A DNA stretch of 64,000 nucleotides from positions 341,447,457 to 341,511,456 of the forward strand of contig OY856412.1 of assembly GCA_963693085.1 (NCBI GenBank), written 5' to 3'. The translations under genes and the position numbers were made by a program. Shown piece after piece: positions 37,916-49,442 of the stretch; the first letter of the stretch is position 1, and each line of letters begins with the position of its first letter. Origin of the DNA: Alisma plantago-aquatica (taxonomy: Eukaryota > Streptophyta > Magnoliopsida > Alismatales > Alismataceae). The notes beneath the pieces are model-generated. The model made no database searches and had not been told where the DNA came from. It was given only the letters and a program-made list of their open reading frames with translations.

Positions 37916-40279
37916 ACTGCGAGCCAATCACCCTTGAATCATATTCATAGTGATCTTCAAACATGTCCCACATGTTGCTATGCTCTAGTGCTAACATAGT
38001 GAGTTATGGCAACACTTTTCCAAAGTCGGTATTAACTGCATGTCTCTTATCTCTACGTTGTACGTTACACGTATGAGGTGGAGTTGTCATAATATGCAAT
38101 CTAGTATTCCTTTGCTAACCTTTAGCCACATTGCATGACCAAGTACTTTGTCATCAAAGATCGAAATATCTATAAGTTCATCTCATGAACTTCCAGATCC
38201 ATATAGTATCCACTGTTGTTCTCTAACACACGGGTACTTGGCATTTCCTTTTAAAACAACTTTATTGGAATGTTTCCATTAACAAACATTCACTTTTATA
38301 TATATCTCATATATATTTTGCGATTAGTTTTCTTTCCTTTTCGAAAGTTCGCATCAATGTAACTCTTTACAGTGAAACCTACCTTATTTCCATAGAACTA
38401 GTACTTCTCAAGTACTTATCAAGTTATTATGGTATTCCAGTAACCCTTACTGGAACTAGACAGACATCCACTCATGTCCCACATATGAGTTATCAGGATG
38501 AGCATATCATATTATCATGTCCTACATACAAGATGATGAATGCATTTGATTCTTGCTATGTCCATACATGCAAGATAATGGGATGATTACACACATGATA
38601 GATCCATATCTATTCTTAGTGTTCTCATTCTTCATAAGAATTGGACACTTGGCCTTGGGATACTAACTCCATGTATCATGGACAAATTTTCTCCCACTGA
38701 ATCTGTGCACACTGAACCCTTCAGTACAGATTGCCAATGTATGCTTTCTCTTTTCAGGTCAAGAGGTTTTCGAGAACTATCTCTATAGATCTCTATTCCT
38801 ATTACATAGTAAACGTCTCTATCTTCCCTAAAGATAATTTCCACCAAGGATTTCCATTCTAGAACATTTCATTCCTCATCAATATGTGGAAGACAAATAT
38901 GCTCCCACTAAATCACAGATCCCTTCTTTGTCTTTGTTATATCAGTCAAACCCTTTGACTATATTATCAAAATAAAGATCCCAAATCTGAGTTTCTTGTA
39001 CTCAATCAATCACATTGATTAGTCCATTATAACTTATAGACTTCATTTGCATTAATGGATTCATAAACCTTATAGGTGTGTCATGTACACATCCTTGTTT
39101 TATTCGTCATAGGAATGTGGTTTTAGTATTTGTATGCCAAATGTCTTTGTCATTAAGTTGGAATCAACAAGAATCATCCTTCTCAAAATGTTATCCATGT
39201 GTCTTAACACTTAAGACTTATTTTCACTCATGGATTTCATCCCAATGGGTGCTACCATAAAGCTTATACCTTATGGTTCACATGGAAGTCATTTAGGATG
39301 TAATGGTCATAAACCATAGCTCAAAATCATGTTCCTCATATTCATCTAGATAGTTGACGCATCACATGATCAACTCGTCACATAGACAATCAAGGTGTAT
39401 CGGTCAAGGATATAAGAACTCACAACCCTTTGTGATTCTTAATGTCCTTTATCAATGTGGGGTATTCTTTAAGAAGAATGTCGATATTTGATAATCATCC
39501 TCTAACTCCTTAGAGCATGACTCCTTGTTGATTTAGACATCACCATGCCTTAATCACGAGCTCACTATGATACACTATCATAATCACACACAAGGTTCTC
39601 AAACATTTGGTTTAAGTATTTCATTCCTTGATCTCATCAAGAATTAACACTTTACCAAATTCGTACTTGATGTATGATATTCTTGAACACTTCAAGATAT
39701 TCATATTGGTATTTCTCTAAAAATTGTTTGAAGTACTAGAATTAACTCTAATAGGTATGTAAATACATCATATGTATTATACCTAATAGGATAATCATTC
39801 TTCCACTACTACTAGTGAAGATTGATTAATCATGCCTAAGAGATTCATGTCTCTTACTTGTTCTCTAACCAAAAGAGTAGATTTATCCATCATATGGAAA
39901 CTAGAAATGAATTTCTCATAATTTATGCTAATTTGATTGTTTGAGTTATCAATAACTTCTAGGTATCATTTTATCTTACACATACCAAGTACCACAAGAT
40001 AAACAAGGCATTGCCATAAGGAAACATCAACTTTATTGATTGCCATTATTGTCATATAATATGCAAAAATAAGGCATTTCTATCCATTGCCAAATATGAA
40101 ATAGCAGTTCATAACTCAATTACATGCCTTTAAGGCTGAAAATAAACTAAAGTACTCCTATCTATAGCGGCAACATTTGCCCCATTTATTGGGTGTTTTA
40201 CACTTTATATCTTGGTATCATATACCTCAAAAAGTGTTACAAGTTTATTTCATGACACCTTCAGGTGGAGACGTCTATC
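37916..40279 (-). pseudogene. Copia pol remnant, copy 3
   Basis: Collinear with copies 1 and 2. The RT-like piece VIGIEIYRDSSRKPL lies in a 71-codon open stretch at 38,632-38,847. The same catalytic regions are missing. Confidence 0.65.
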
Positions 40280-41115
40280 GCCTCCTTCTTCATGAATTCT
40301 TCCAGATAGAGTGGATAGTTCCTTTTCCAATGTCTTGGCTTTTGAAAATGGTGGAAATTGCCTATCTTGGTCACGCCTCACTTGGCCTTGAGAGTTGAAG
40401 ACAACTTCGGCTGCTGGCTAGCATCAGAACCTTTCTAAGCCTTGCCTTTTCCCTTGCGCTTGGACTTGCATTTCTTGTTGTTGAGCATCATCACAGACTT
40501 CGGCTTGTCCTTCTTCATTTGTGCCTCGACTGTCCTCAACATGCCTAACAACTCTGTAAACGGCTTGTCAAAGTTGTTCATGTTGTAGTTCATCACAAAC
40601 TGACTGTAGGATCCTGGAAATGATTGTAGTATCACGTCAGTAGCCAACTCTTGGCGCAGGGGAAATCCCAGTCTCGTCAGGTTCTCTACATGTCTAATCA
40701 TCTTGAGCGTGTGAGGACCAACTAGATCTCCTTTTATCGTGACACACTTGAACAATGCCCTGGAGACATCATATCTCTCTTTTCGTGCTTGATCTTCATA
40801 CATGTTCTTGAGATGCTGAATCATCTCAATGACACCCATGTTCTCATGTTGTATCTATAACTCGTGGTTCATGGAACACAACATCAAGCACTTTTCCTCA
40901 ATGGCATCTTCAGAATGCTTCTTGTAAGAATCCATTTCTTCCTTTGTTGCAGTAGGAGCAGGTTCCTCTGGATTTGGAGTATCCAGGACATAGAGCTTTC
41001 ACTCTTGAGTGAGAACAATTCTTAATGTCCTAAACTAGTCTTGGAAGTTAGTCCCATTCAGCTTGTCCTTTTCAAGGACTGATTGCAATGAAAATTGATT
41101 GTTTTTTGTTGTTAT
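40280..41115 (-). pseudogene. Copia gag, copy 3, several lesions
   Basis: The longest open part is 40,839-40,435 (134 codons, MGVIEMIQHLKNMYEDQARK onward). It has a stop upstream where copy 1 also has one, a stop after the KGKGKA stretch, and a zinc knuckle in which Cys codons have become Phe and Tyr (near 40,350). It is the most decayed gag copy. Confidence 0.8.
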
Positions 41116-42513
41116 TTTCACTACAAAAGGAAATATATGCAATTTAGTCCAAAACTCAATTTTGACTTATTTGATTGATTTGAAAGGTTGACAATATAAT
41201 TAGGACTTTAATTAATTATCGCTCCCACTATTTTTGTTCAAATTGATTACCCTCACCATCAATTTGGAAGATTGTAGCATACAACCTTCTAGTGGGTCAA
41301 GATTCTGAAATCCTCTGAGTCATGGACCAACTAGGGTTGTCACCCACAACTTAAATCTTCCAGGTAGGTAACTTTTTCCAATTGCATCATATGCAACTCT
41401 TGAAAGATGTCATATGAAACACCTTGACATGATCACCTCCATGCCTCAAGGTGTTAGATCCTATCTAGGTCACCTTGTTAAGTGAGACCCAAAGCCAACA
41501 CGATGAATATGCACCCTGCTAGGGCAGAACCACATATCAATCCTTCACGCTTCCACAAAATAGATGGTGCACAACGCTTGGGTGTGCCCACACTTGGCCG
41601 ATCAAGATTTGCACGTGTGTCGCATTTGGCAGGCATTTAAAACTTTAATACTTAATGAGGGATTTGGTTTTTATAGATACATATACATATCCAATCACCA
41701 CAATATATAATATGTATCATATACATGCTATATTCCACAAAAAACATGTGAAAGATAAACGCGATGATTATGGCCATCCTTATGTAATTCCTCGAGCCAA
41801 GAGGAATCATGGTCATCTAGGTCCTCATTACATGCAACCTTTACAAGATGAACTCTCTGCTTTGTCATTCTGGGTTTGATCAACTCATCTCCATGATTGA
41901 TCGGCTCACCACCAGGTCAGTCGGTTGGGTGCCACCAACAGATCGGTTGGCTCCTCCAACTGATTGGTTCGCTTGGTCATCGTGCATCTCCTCATGGCCA
42001 CCGCCCGCTCATCTTGCAACTCGAACCGGTCGTCTGGAACACCAACCAATCAGTTCAGGCCTTGAACTGATTGTCTCAGTCGTCGTCAGGATGTTCGCCA
42101 TTCTTTGACATAACAAGAAATAAAAGATCTATCCTATTATACATTTTATATGAGAAACCCCAAGTTACATTTGGGGGGAGCAAAGGTAGGAACAAAATCT
42201 TGAGTTTTCTCGAGTTACATCAAGAAAAAGAGGTATGGAATCGGTGCACAAACTCAGATGCAAGCAACCACATTCAACCAAGCACACATACAAAAGGGTT
42301 TATTGACCATAACCACACTACACATCTACTACAAAACTCGTTTAAGGGCGACGCGTATCAAGTGCATTCTTATTACATATCATATATGTATATTGGGATT
42401 TGTGGATTTAGGATTGGACTAGCAAAAGGCCAATTTTATTCACATCGTATGCAATAAATAAAGGCGACAAACCAAAATTAATCATATCGATAATCCTAAA
42501 GTATAGAACAGTT

Positions 42514-42532
42514 AACCTAGCTCTGATACTAC
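42514..42532 (-). promoter_or_regulatory. Copia primer-binding site, copy 3 (mutated)
   Basis: The minus strand reads GTAGTATCAGAGCTAGGTT next to LTR4, with two G/C to A/T changes against copies 1 and 2. The leader (41,116-42,513) has palindromic motifs at 41,900-42,070. Confidence 0.85.
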
Positions 42533-44295
42533 TGTTGGGTTTTAAGCGAGACATAGATGGCAGCAGAAACAAAAAATTTCTTCTCCCAAACCCATAATAA
42601 AGGAATCACATCAAGGTCTATACAATAGCAAGAAGGTTTGTAGAGGCATACCTTGTCCCGAGGATTGCTTAGCAACGTTACCTCACGGATTGCGCAGTCT
42701 TCACCTCCTATCTTAGACGATGTTTGTGCAGCTCCTGGTCTCACAGGGACTATCGGGATTGACAGTTGTCCTCCAAGCGGCAGAAGTCTCCCACCTCTGA
42801 AGTAGTTCACACGGACCACCTGGAACTCCGATCTCTTTGTCCCATAAGGAATCGGAAGGAGTCGCACCCTCCTGTCGGCGTACTAGTCACCGACACACTC
42901 TCTTGTGACCAGTTGCTTTTCTGTAGTTGTCTTTCCATTGTTGTGCCTCCCTTATCGAGTAGCACTTGCTCGGGCTCTCCTAGTTACCACAACCAGAGAG
43001 AGCGACAACTTTGCAAAGCAACTGGTGTTCTGAGTTGTTGTTGTTCCTGAGAAGCCCCCAATACCCCTATATATATAGGAAGGTCATGGGACATGGTTCT
43101 CTACCCTAGGAAATGTAGGATTAAAATAGGAGTAGAAGGGTTCGAGATTTTTCCACAAAAAAACCAACTGCGCCAGCTAAACCGTTAATTTCAAGCATGA
43201 ACCGATCGGTTGGGGACCTGAGCGATTGGTTCAGACCTGAACCAATCGGTTGGGACACCTGAGTCGATCAGTTCAAGCATGAGCTGATCGGTTCATGGTC
43301 CTGGTCCAACTCGAATTGACTTTCATGTTTGTTTCCAACTAATCAAATATTATTCCTTGTCCAAATCAAATTGTATAAGTGAAACAAATATGTATTTGCA
43401 AAAATAGTCTTCTGACTTTCAAACAAACTCGGTTGGTCACGTGAATCGACCGGTTCAACAATTGAGTCGATCGTTTCATTGACACATGAGCCGATCTACT
43501 CACCACTTGATTCGATCGGTTCATCAACCGGTGTCGATCAGTTCAACCCAGTGAGCCGATCGGTTGGGATAGTAGACTATGCAAATCATTCAATTGTAGT
43601 TTCAATCAATATGATACTCTAATCAATTGGTCCAACACCTTGAACACTATGATACCGAGCTATCAATTGATTGAGTGTTTAATGGAACTACTAAACTCTT
43701 TTAGTAAACAATCTAAACATCATTTGTGGATAAACTCCTATTCCAGGTTAAATCCTATGTATGTGACCATGCAAGTCCATTTCACGTTGGCAGTGAAAGT
43801 CTATAACACTTATGACTTCACAAGAAAGAGCGGTGCCTAGTCACACATCAGTGCCACCCAAGTGAAAAGGAAAGTTGGAGAACAACTTTCAATCCTATAA
43901 TTCATAAATGGTGTTATAGTGAATGTATAATTCCTTTATCACTGATATCCTAAATGAACTCAAGGCATGGAACAGTCATCCTTTCAACATTCATTCACTT
44001 TCTTAATCTCAGAGTAGATTGGAGGATATATGTATGACATCAATATCACATACTGATTCACATGTGTGCACTCGCCAATCTCAATCCTACTCATCAAGTG
44101 GCCATGGATATCAAACCACCTCAGAAGAGAAAAATCCCATATCTATCACTCACCCCTCAAAAGCCCCATGTGTCAAAGTCACCCAATCATCACCTTTATA
44201 ACAAACCATGTTTCAGGGCAGCGTTTGAGGATATCAAATTGTACCCAACGACATGTGTTGATTGTAGTGATTTCAGGTGAAAGAATCACACTCAC
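42533..44295 (-). repeat. Copia LTR4, first segment
   Basis: It begins TGTTGGGTTTTAAG on + and stays collinear with LTR1-3 until CACTCAC at 44,295, where a CACTA element interrupts it. Confidence 0.9.
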
Positions 44296-44324
44296 CACTA
44301 CAACAAAATATGCTATAGGTTAAG

Positions 44325-44400
44325 GCTAACTGGTCAGGAATAGTAGTCCTGACCAAACTAGGACTTGTCCTCAAGACTTGTCCCTGGTCGATGGAATTTG
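44325..44400. repeat. Left subterminal GGTCAGG repeats of the CACTA element
   Basis: CTGGTCAGGAATAG, then TCCTGACCAAAC and TTGTCCCTGGTCGATGG, are copies in both orientations of the motif that is abundant at the other end (TTGGTCAGGGAT). Confidence 0.65.
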
Positions 44401-45800
44401 AATCCCTAACCAAACATATTATTTTTTTTCTAATATTTCTCTACCACTCTATGACCTAGCGGTCCGTTTAACACAACAAACCAACACGACAGTTGGTATA
44501 CGTTGCCTGGCGCCCGCTCTCCCGAACCCTCGTTCCCCCATTCTCGCGTGGCTGCTGCGTGCGCAGACGCCGCTCCTTGCACCGAAGTCACTTTGTGCAC
44601 CGCCAACACTGCTTCTCATCGCCCATCGACCTCTCGTCGCTCATCTGCCATTCTTGTAGCACAGACGGCTATGTCTTCTGCCCACCATCATTACCACGAC
44701 TATGTATGGTTCTAGCTTCTCATTCTCTATTGGTCATTCTTGAGCACAAACGGCTACGTTTTCTGCCCGCGGTCACTGTCAACACGGCTACGTCTGATTC
44801 CAACCATCAACTATTAGCCATCAAAAGGTTCTTGTCCATTCTGTTTTTGTTGTTTTAGGTTTTCTTTCTTCTTCTTTCACCCTTATTTCCTCTTCTGCAA
44901 TCACCCACATCACTTGACACCGGCCATTTCTCTCGTTGTACATTGTCAGGCGTAAAAGTGGTGAACTACTACTGCAAATAGCATATTTAACAGTTTCTGT
45001 CTAGAAATTTCGAGTATCATTTGCTTCTGTTGGGTGGTTTGAGTCTGGATCGTGGTATAAGTGCAAAGAAAAAATTATTTCTTTTTTGATTTGCTATTCT
45101 AAGAAAAGAACTACATCTACAAGTGCATCTAGGCATTACTCTTTCACTACCAAGGTAGAACAACTTTTTATCATTTTTATTAGAAATGTAGCATTTATTT
45201 TTCTGATCCACGATCACTATATTAGAAAATATAGAATCTTGGTGACCATACTTGTAGCCCAAACAGGTCCCTTCTCGATTGTTTACATTATTGAATGAAT
45301 ATATATGGCATACTTTTTCCTTTATAAGATTTACTTTTAATTTCTCACGACTGGTTACTCTTGACATGGGAGATGTGGAAATGATGTTTAAATCTATCTT
45401 GTGTTCAGATAAATATCTGATGTTTTTATGCATGCCTTAAATTTTCCAAGTATTGTTTCATGTATCTAAGGTAGATTAGTTGGAGTATTAACTTATTTCA
45501 TTCTTTATTCATGTATCTAGTGATGACATTATCCAATATTATATATTTGTATCTCATGTTGAATTTATTGAAGGATGGACATTGGGTTGCTCTTTTTTTA
45601 AAATCTGTATACCTTGTCGTCTAGTTAAGGTACATACAAATAAAAAAAAGACATATCAAGGTGTGTCATATAGGTTTCCTATAGGATCTATGTTGTTGTT
45701 TTATGTGTTATTTCAAAATATATCTACTTATTTCTACTTGAATCATTTTTCTTTGTTAAAATTATCTTGAATGATTTTTTATATTCTATATAATAATTAG

Positions 45801-48423
45801 ATGTTGAGGAAATCAGCAAGGTTGGCACAAAGAATTGAAGTTGAAGAAGAGGATACTACTATTACTCCTACAACCTCACCTCCAACTATAAGGACATATG
45901 TTGAAGAAGAAAATGATCAAAGAAGAAACATTGAACTCCAGCCAATTGAAAAGCTTGGAAGGGCCCCTACAATCATCTCAAAGCTTAAGCCACCCCCTGA
46001 TGAGAGGCACCATATAGTTTTTTATGACAATGGTTTTGAAATTGGAGAAGTCGGAAAACAATTAAAAGCCTATTGTGCGGGATTTTAGCTAGAAGGCCAT
46101 CTTTGTGGCATGTTGATAAGTATTGGCCACAAATGCCAATATCATCAATGAACGACACAAGAGACGTTGTAAAGGTAATAATACATTTTCATGGTTACTC
46201 TGGCATGCTATATATATTTATTTTAATTCATATACTATTTTATATGAAGTAGGCTTATTTTGACTTGGATGATCATCCAAGTGGTTGGGAGAGGGTATGG
46301 ACGCATATAAGTTCTAGTCTAACTGATTGGAGGGCTGAACTAAAAGTTAAATATTGGTTGAAGTATCAAGATGACATGGATGCAATGTTAGAAGTAATTT
46401 CAAATGATTCTCTAACTTATCGTGAGCAATTTTTAAGATTGGTTGAAAAATGAAAAACACCTAAAACACAGGTAAGACTACGTTAGTATTTTATATGCAT
46501 TGATATTATGTAATTAAAGGCAATACATGGTATCGTAAGAATGTCATAACTATTTTCTTGAAATGCTACAATCCAAAAATACCCTCCTGCAATCTCGCAA
46601 CAAGCGGCCTTCTTATTTTTTATGGGTAGAAACCTTTATTTGAAGTATAAAATTATATTTTATATTCGTTGTTGCAACTTATGTGCAGTTATTAAATATA
46701 AAAAATGAAGGAAACATATACACATTTCATAGAGATTGCTACTATGTAATTGAATTTTATTGTGTATCATTTGTCTTTGTCAATTTAGGCAATTGCAGAG
46801 AAGAATAAGATTAATAGATCCAAGAAGTAGATGAATTATTGTACTGGGGCTATAATGTTTGTAAGAAAATGTCATGAGTTGGTAAGAACCTCCAAACTTT
46901 GTATTGTTGTTATATAATGACATGTGCTCTAAGTGTAATATTTTGAAGTCTATGTGTGGTATGCAATAACAAATTTTATTCTATATAGGAAAAGAAACTT
47001 GGACATGCTCTAAGTAAAATGGATTTGTTAGTAGTTGTTTCACAAAAGACAAGGATATAGTGGTGAACATTTAATGTTATATCTTTATTTCCTCATTAAA
47101 TTAGATCATGTCATAAATTCATATATTATTTTTTAGGAAAAAATTGTGGAACACCACAAGTTCCAACAAAGTGTATTATTATGTGATAATTCTAATCAAA
47201 GTAACGAAGATCAAAAAGATGAAGCCATCTTCCAAATCATTAAACTTGTGAAATCTAACCAGAAAAGATTAGTTGTTAGTGGTAATGATAAGATGGGTGC
47301 ACGTGGAGCTTCTTTATGAGCAACCAATATTATTTTACTGGATGAAAATAAGAAATACAAGGTGATTAACTTATCATCATATTTTTTTATTATAATAGTG
47401 AAATAGTAACTTAAAGCGTGTAAATTTTAATATTGTGTATTTATAGGAAACTATTGAAGTACTACAAAGCAAAATGGATGAATATAACAAAAATATGGCT
47501 GAAGTAAAAAATACATAGAGTGGAATATCTTCTTTGGCTACTCTAATACATGTTTTTATACAATATGTTATATGTTTAGTTATACTTATAGACATTTTTA
47601 TGATTCTCTTCAAACAAATAATTTTTGAAATATAATTGTATACTTACACAGGGTTAACAGTCATATGGTAGTATTTTCTTTCCTGGATATCAATTTCTAG
47701 GACCATGACAACCACCCACACATCAACACGTAAGAAATATATATAGCATCAATTCTGAATTTTTGAAATAAATCAGTTACATACTACTTTTCTTAATGCA
47801 TTATCATTCTTCAGAATAGAAATAATATACAAAGTGCTCAAGTTTCATTTCAATATTCGTACAATGGATATCCATTCTCGCAAGTGGGATACAGACCTCC
47901 TTTAAATCAGATATGGTAACATCATATTGCAGACATATGTTGTAGTAAAACATATTTATAATGTTACGACATGTACATGGTATCAAAATGATATAATGAA
48001 AAATTTTCTGGGCGGCTGCAACACAAGAAGCCGGCGTGATGTACCCATCCTCGACAACAAGAGACTATATATTGTTTATAGAAAGAAACATCTATCTAGA
48101 ACAAAACATGGCTGTTATATATACTTTTTATGCTGTCTATATGTGAACATTCAAAAGTATATACATGACTACTATTTATGATGATGAAAACATGTGTTGT
48201 GTGTCATGTATATATAAATGAGAATTATATGTGATTACTTTTGTTACATAAATTTTATGAATTGTGTTAGTATCACTTATGAGCTTGTATATTGTTATGA
48301 AAAGTTGATATATATGTAATGCAGGATATCGGAAACACTTCACAAAGTAGAAGGACTGAAGCAAATCCTAGAGCAAGCCCGCATGGTGGAAGTTGTGGAA
48401 GTAATTCTAGCGAAAATGAATGA
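45801..48423 (+). pseudogene. TNP1-like (Transposase_24 type) accessory gene of the CACTA element
   Basis: Apparent exons: 45,801-46,088 and on to about 46,173 (MLRKSARLAQRIE start; a one-base frameshift at about 46,080 leads into LARRPSLWHVDKYWPQMP); about 46,253-46,471 (DHPSGWERVWTHISSSL, then LTYREQFLRLVEK and a stop in place of Trp); 46,789-46,880 (AIAEKNKINRSKK, stop, then MNYCTGAIMFVRKCHEL); 46,990-47,060; 47,138-47,360; 47,447-47,518; and a last one at 48,325-48,423 (DIGNTSQSRR ... SSENE and stop). Most junctions have AG/GT. The Asn-Lys-xx-Arg-xx-Lys then GA-x-x-F pattern is that of plant Ptta/En/Spm (PF03004-like) proteins, thought to bind element ends. At least three stops or frameshifts make it a pseudogene. 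Family assignment is moderate. Confidence 0.6.
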
Positions 48424-48734
48424 AGTAATCAGACCCGAGTGGCAATATGCAAGATTATTTTTATTTGAAACAATGTAATGTGTCATGTGATGCATATGAA
48501 TGCTATATGGGTGTGATATTTGAGGATATGAGTTATCTTTATGAAAAAATGTATGATGCTTCAATCATGCTTTTTGGATGTAAACATTACAATTACAAAT
48601 TTAATACAATGTTCTTTTTTGTTATATTCAAGGTGTTGTCATTTGATGCGTGATGATTTACTTCTCATGTGTAATATTTTGGTTGTTATATATGTTCATA
48701 TATGGACATATGAAAGTTATGACATACATTCCTA

Positions 48735-48960
48735 TTGGTCAAGGATATGCCTTGGATACAAAGAATTGTCCCAAGAGATTCTTTTTTATTCCTGTAATGG
48801 TTGCCCAGGGATTTCTTCCCTATTGGTCAGGGATAGGTCCTAGCCAACCACTATTGGTCACCAAGCTTTTGGTGAGGGTACGTTGGTCAGGGATTGGCCT
48901 TGACCAAGCCTTATTGGTCAAGGATTCACATATATTGGTCAGGGATTTTGCCTTCAACTT
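48735..48960. repeat. Right subterminal TTGGTCAGGGAT repeats of the CACTA element
   Basis: About eight copies of TTGGTCA(A/G)GGAT occur, plus inverse copies such as CTTGACCAAG. Such arrays are binding sites for the element-encoded protein in characterised En/Spm elements. Confidence 0.75.
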
Positions 48961-48980
48961 TGACAAGATCTGTAGTAGTG

Positions 48981-49437
48981 CCACCGTCATTGTGAGAACT
49001 GACTGTGACTACCATGTCATGGTTCCATGTGTCAAACATACGGTGGGTCTATCTGGTACACTTGTTCTCTAACAAGTACCTATGTGTTTGGTTTGATATC
49101 TCCATATCATGACTACTGAGATTTTGTCATCAACCAACACCACAATCTAGTCTTGTGTGTCATTGTTGTCTATCTACCTTCCAAAATGACATCCGACTAG
49201 GGACATAATAAGAATGTACAAACTCTTAGCCTCTGTATGATCTCATTGTTCTGGTCCTGAACCTGAAAGCATACGTCATTGAGTACTGTCATTCTTTAGA
49301 CATTCAAGTTGTTCTATCATAATCTCATATGATTGAACTAGAATGAATTGGAAGCTTGCATTTGATCCTTATCAAATCAATCTTAATGTATCCCACTAAT
49401 CATCCCATGATTGGCTCTCAGGGCGTACATACCAAAA
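48981..49437 (-). repeat. Copia LTR4, second segment
   Basis: It continues LTR4 after the CACTA insertion and ends CATACCAAAAA, where CATACCAACA is expected. Together with 42,533-44,295 it makes 2,220 bp, the same as LTR1. Confidence 0.88.
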
Positions 49438-49442
49438 AAAGT

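Larger units (their letters stand above)
44296..48980 (+). mobile_element. CACTA (En/Spm) DNA transposon inside copia LTR4
   Basis: The left end reads CACTACAACAAAATATGCTA and the right end reads ACAAGATCTGTAGTAGTG, giving a CACTAC terminal inverted repeat. The interrupted LTR resumes at 48,981 and the empty site is visible in LTR3 near 37,440. A 3-bp duplication cannot be assigned because the target is a run of CAC/ACC. GGTCAGG motifs are repeated near both ends, as expected for CACTA subterminal regions. A TNP1-like pseudogene lies inside; no TNP2-type transposase was seen, so it needed help to move. Confidence 0.88.
22067..49442 (-). mobile_element. Tandem copia array: four LTRs, three internal regions
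   Basis: The order is LTR1, internal 1, LTR2, internal 2, LTR3, internal 3, LTR4, all on the minus strand, inside the Athila LTR. LTRs are about 2,220, 2,234, 2,143 and 2,220 bp (LTR4 after removing the CACTA insertion); internal regions are about 4.59-4.65 kb. Only the outermost ends carry a target duplication (GAAGT at 22,067-22,071, AAAGT at 49,438-49,442, one mismatch). The neighbouring units share LTRs, so this is one insertion later multimerised, probably by unequal LTR recombination, rather than three insertions. All copies are coding-defective. Confidence 0.9.

Noticed and set aside
22072..44295. Tandem cluster of related host genes
   Set aside because: The repeated proteins are copia gag; LTR ends, tRNA-Met primer sites and polypurine tracts show retrotransposon units.
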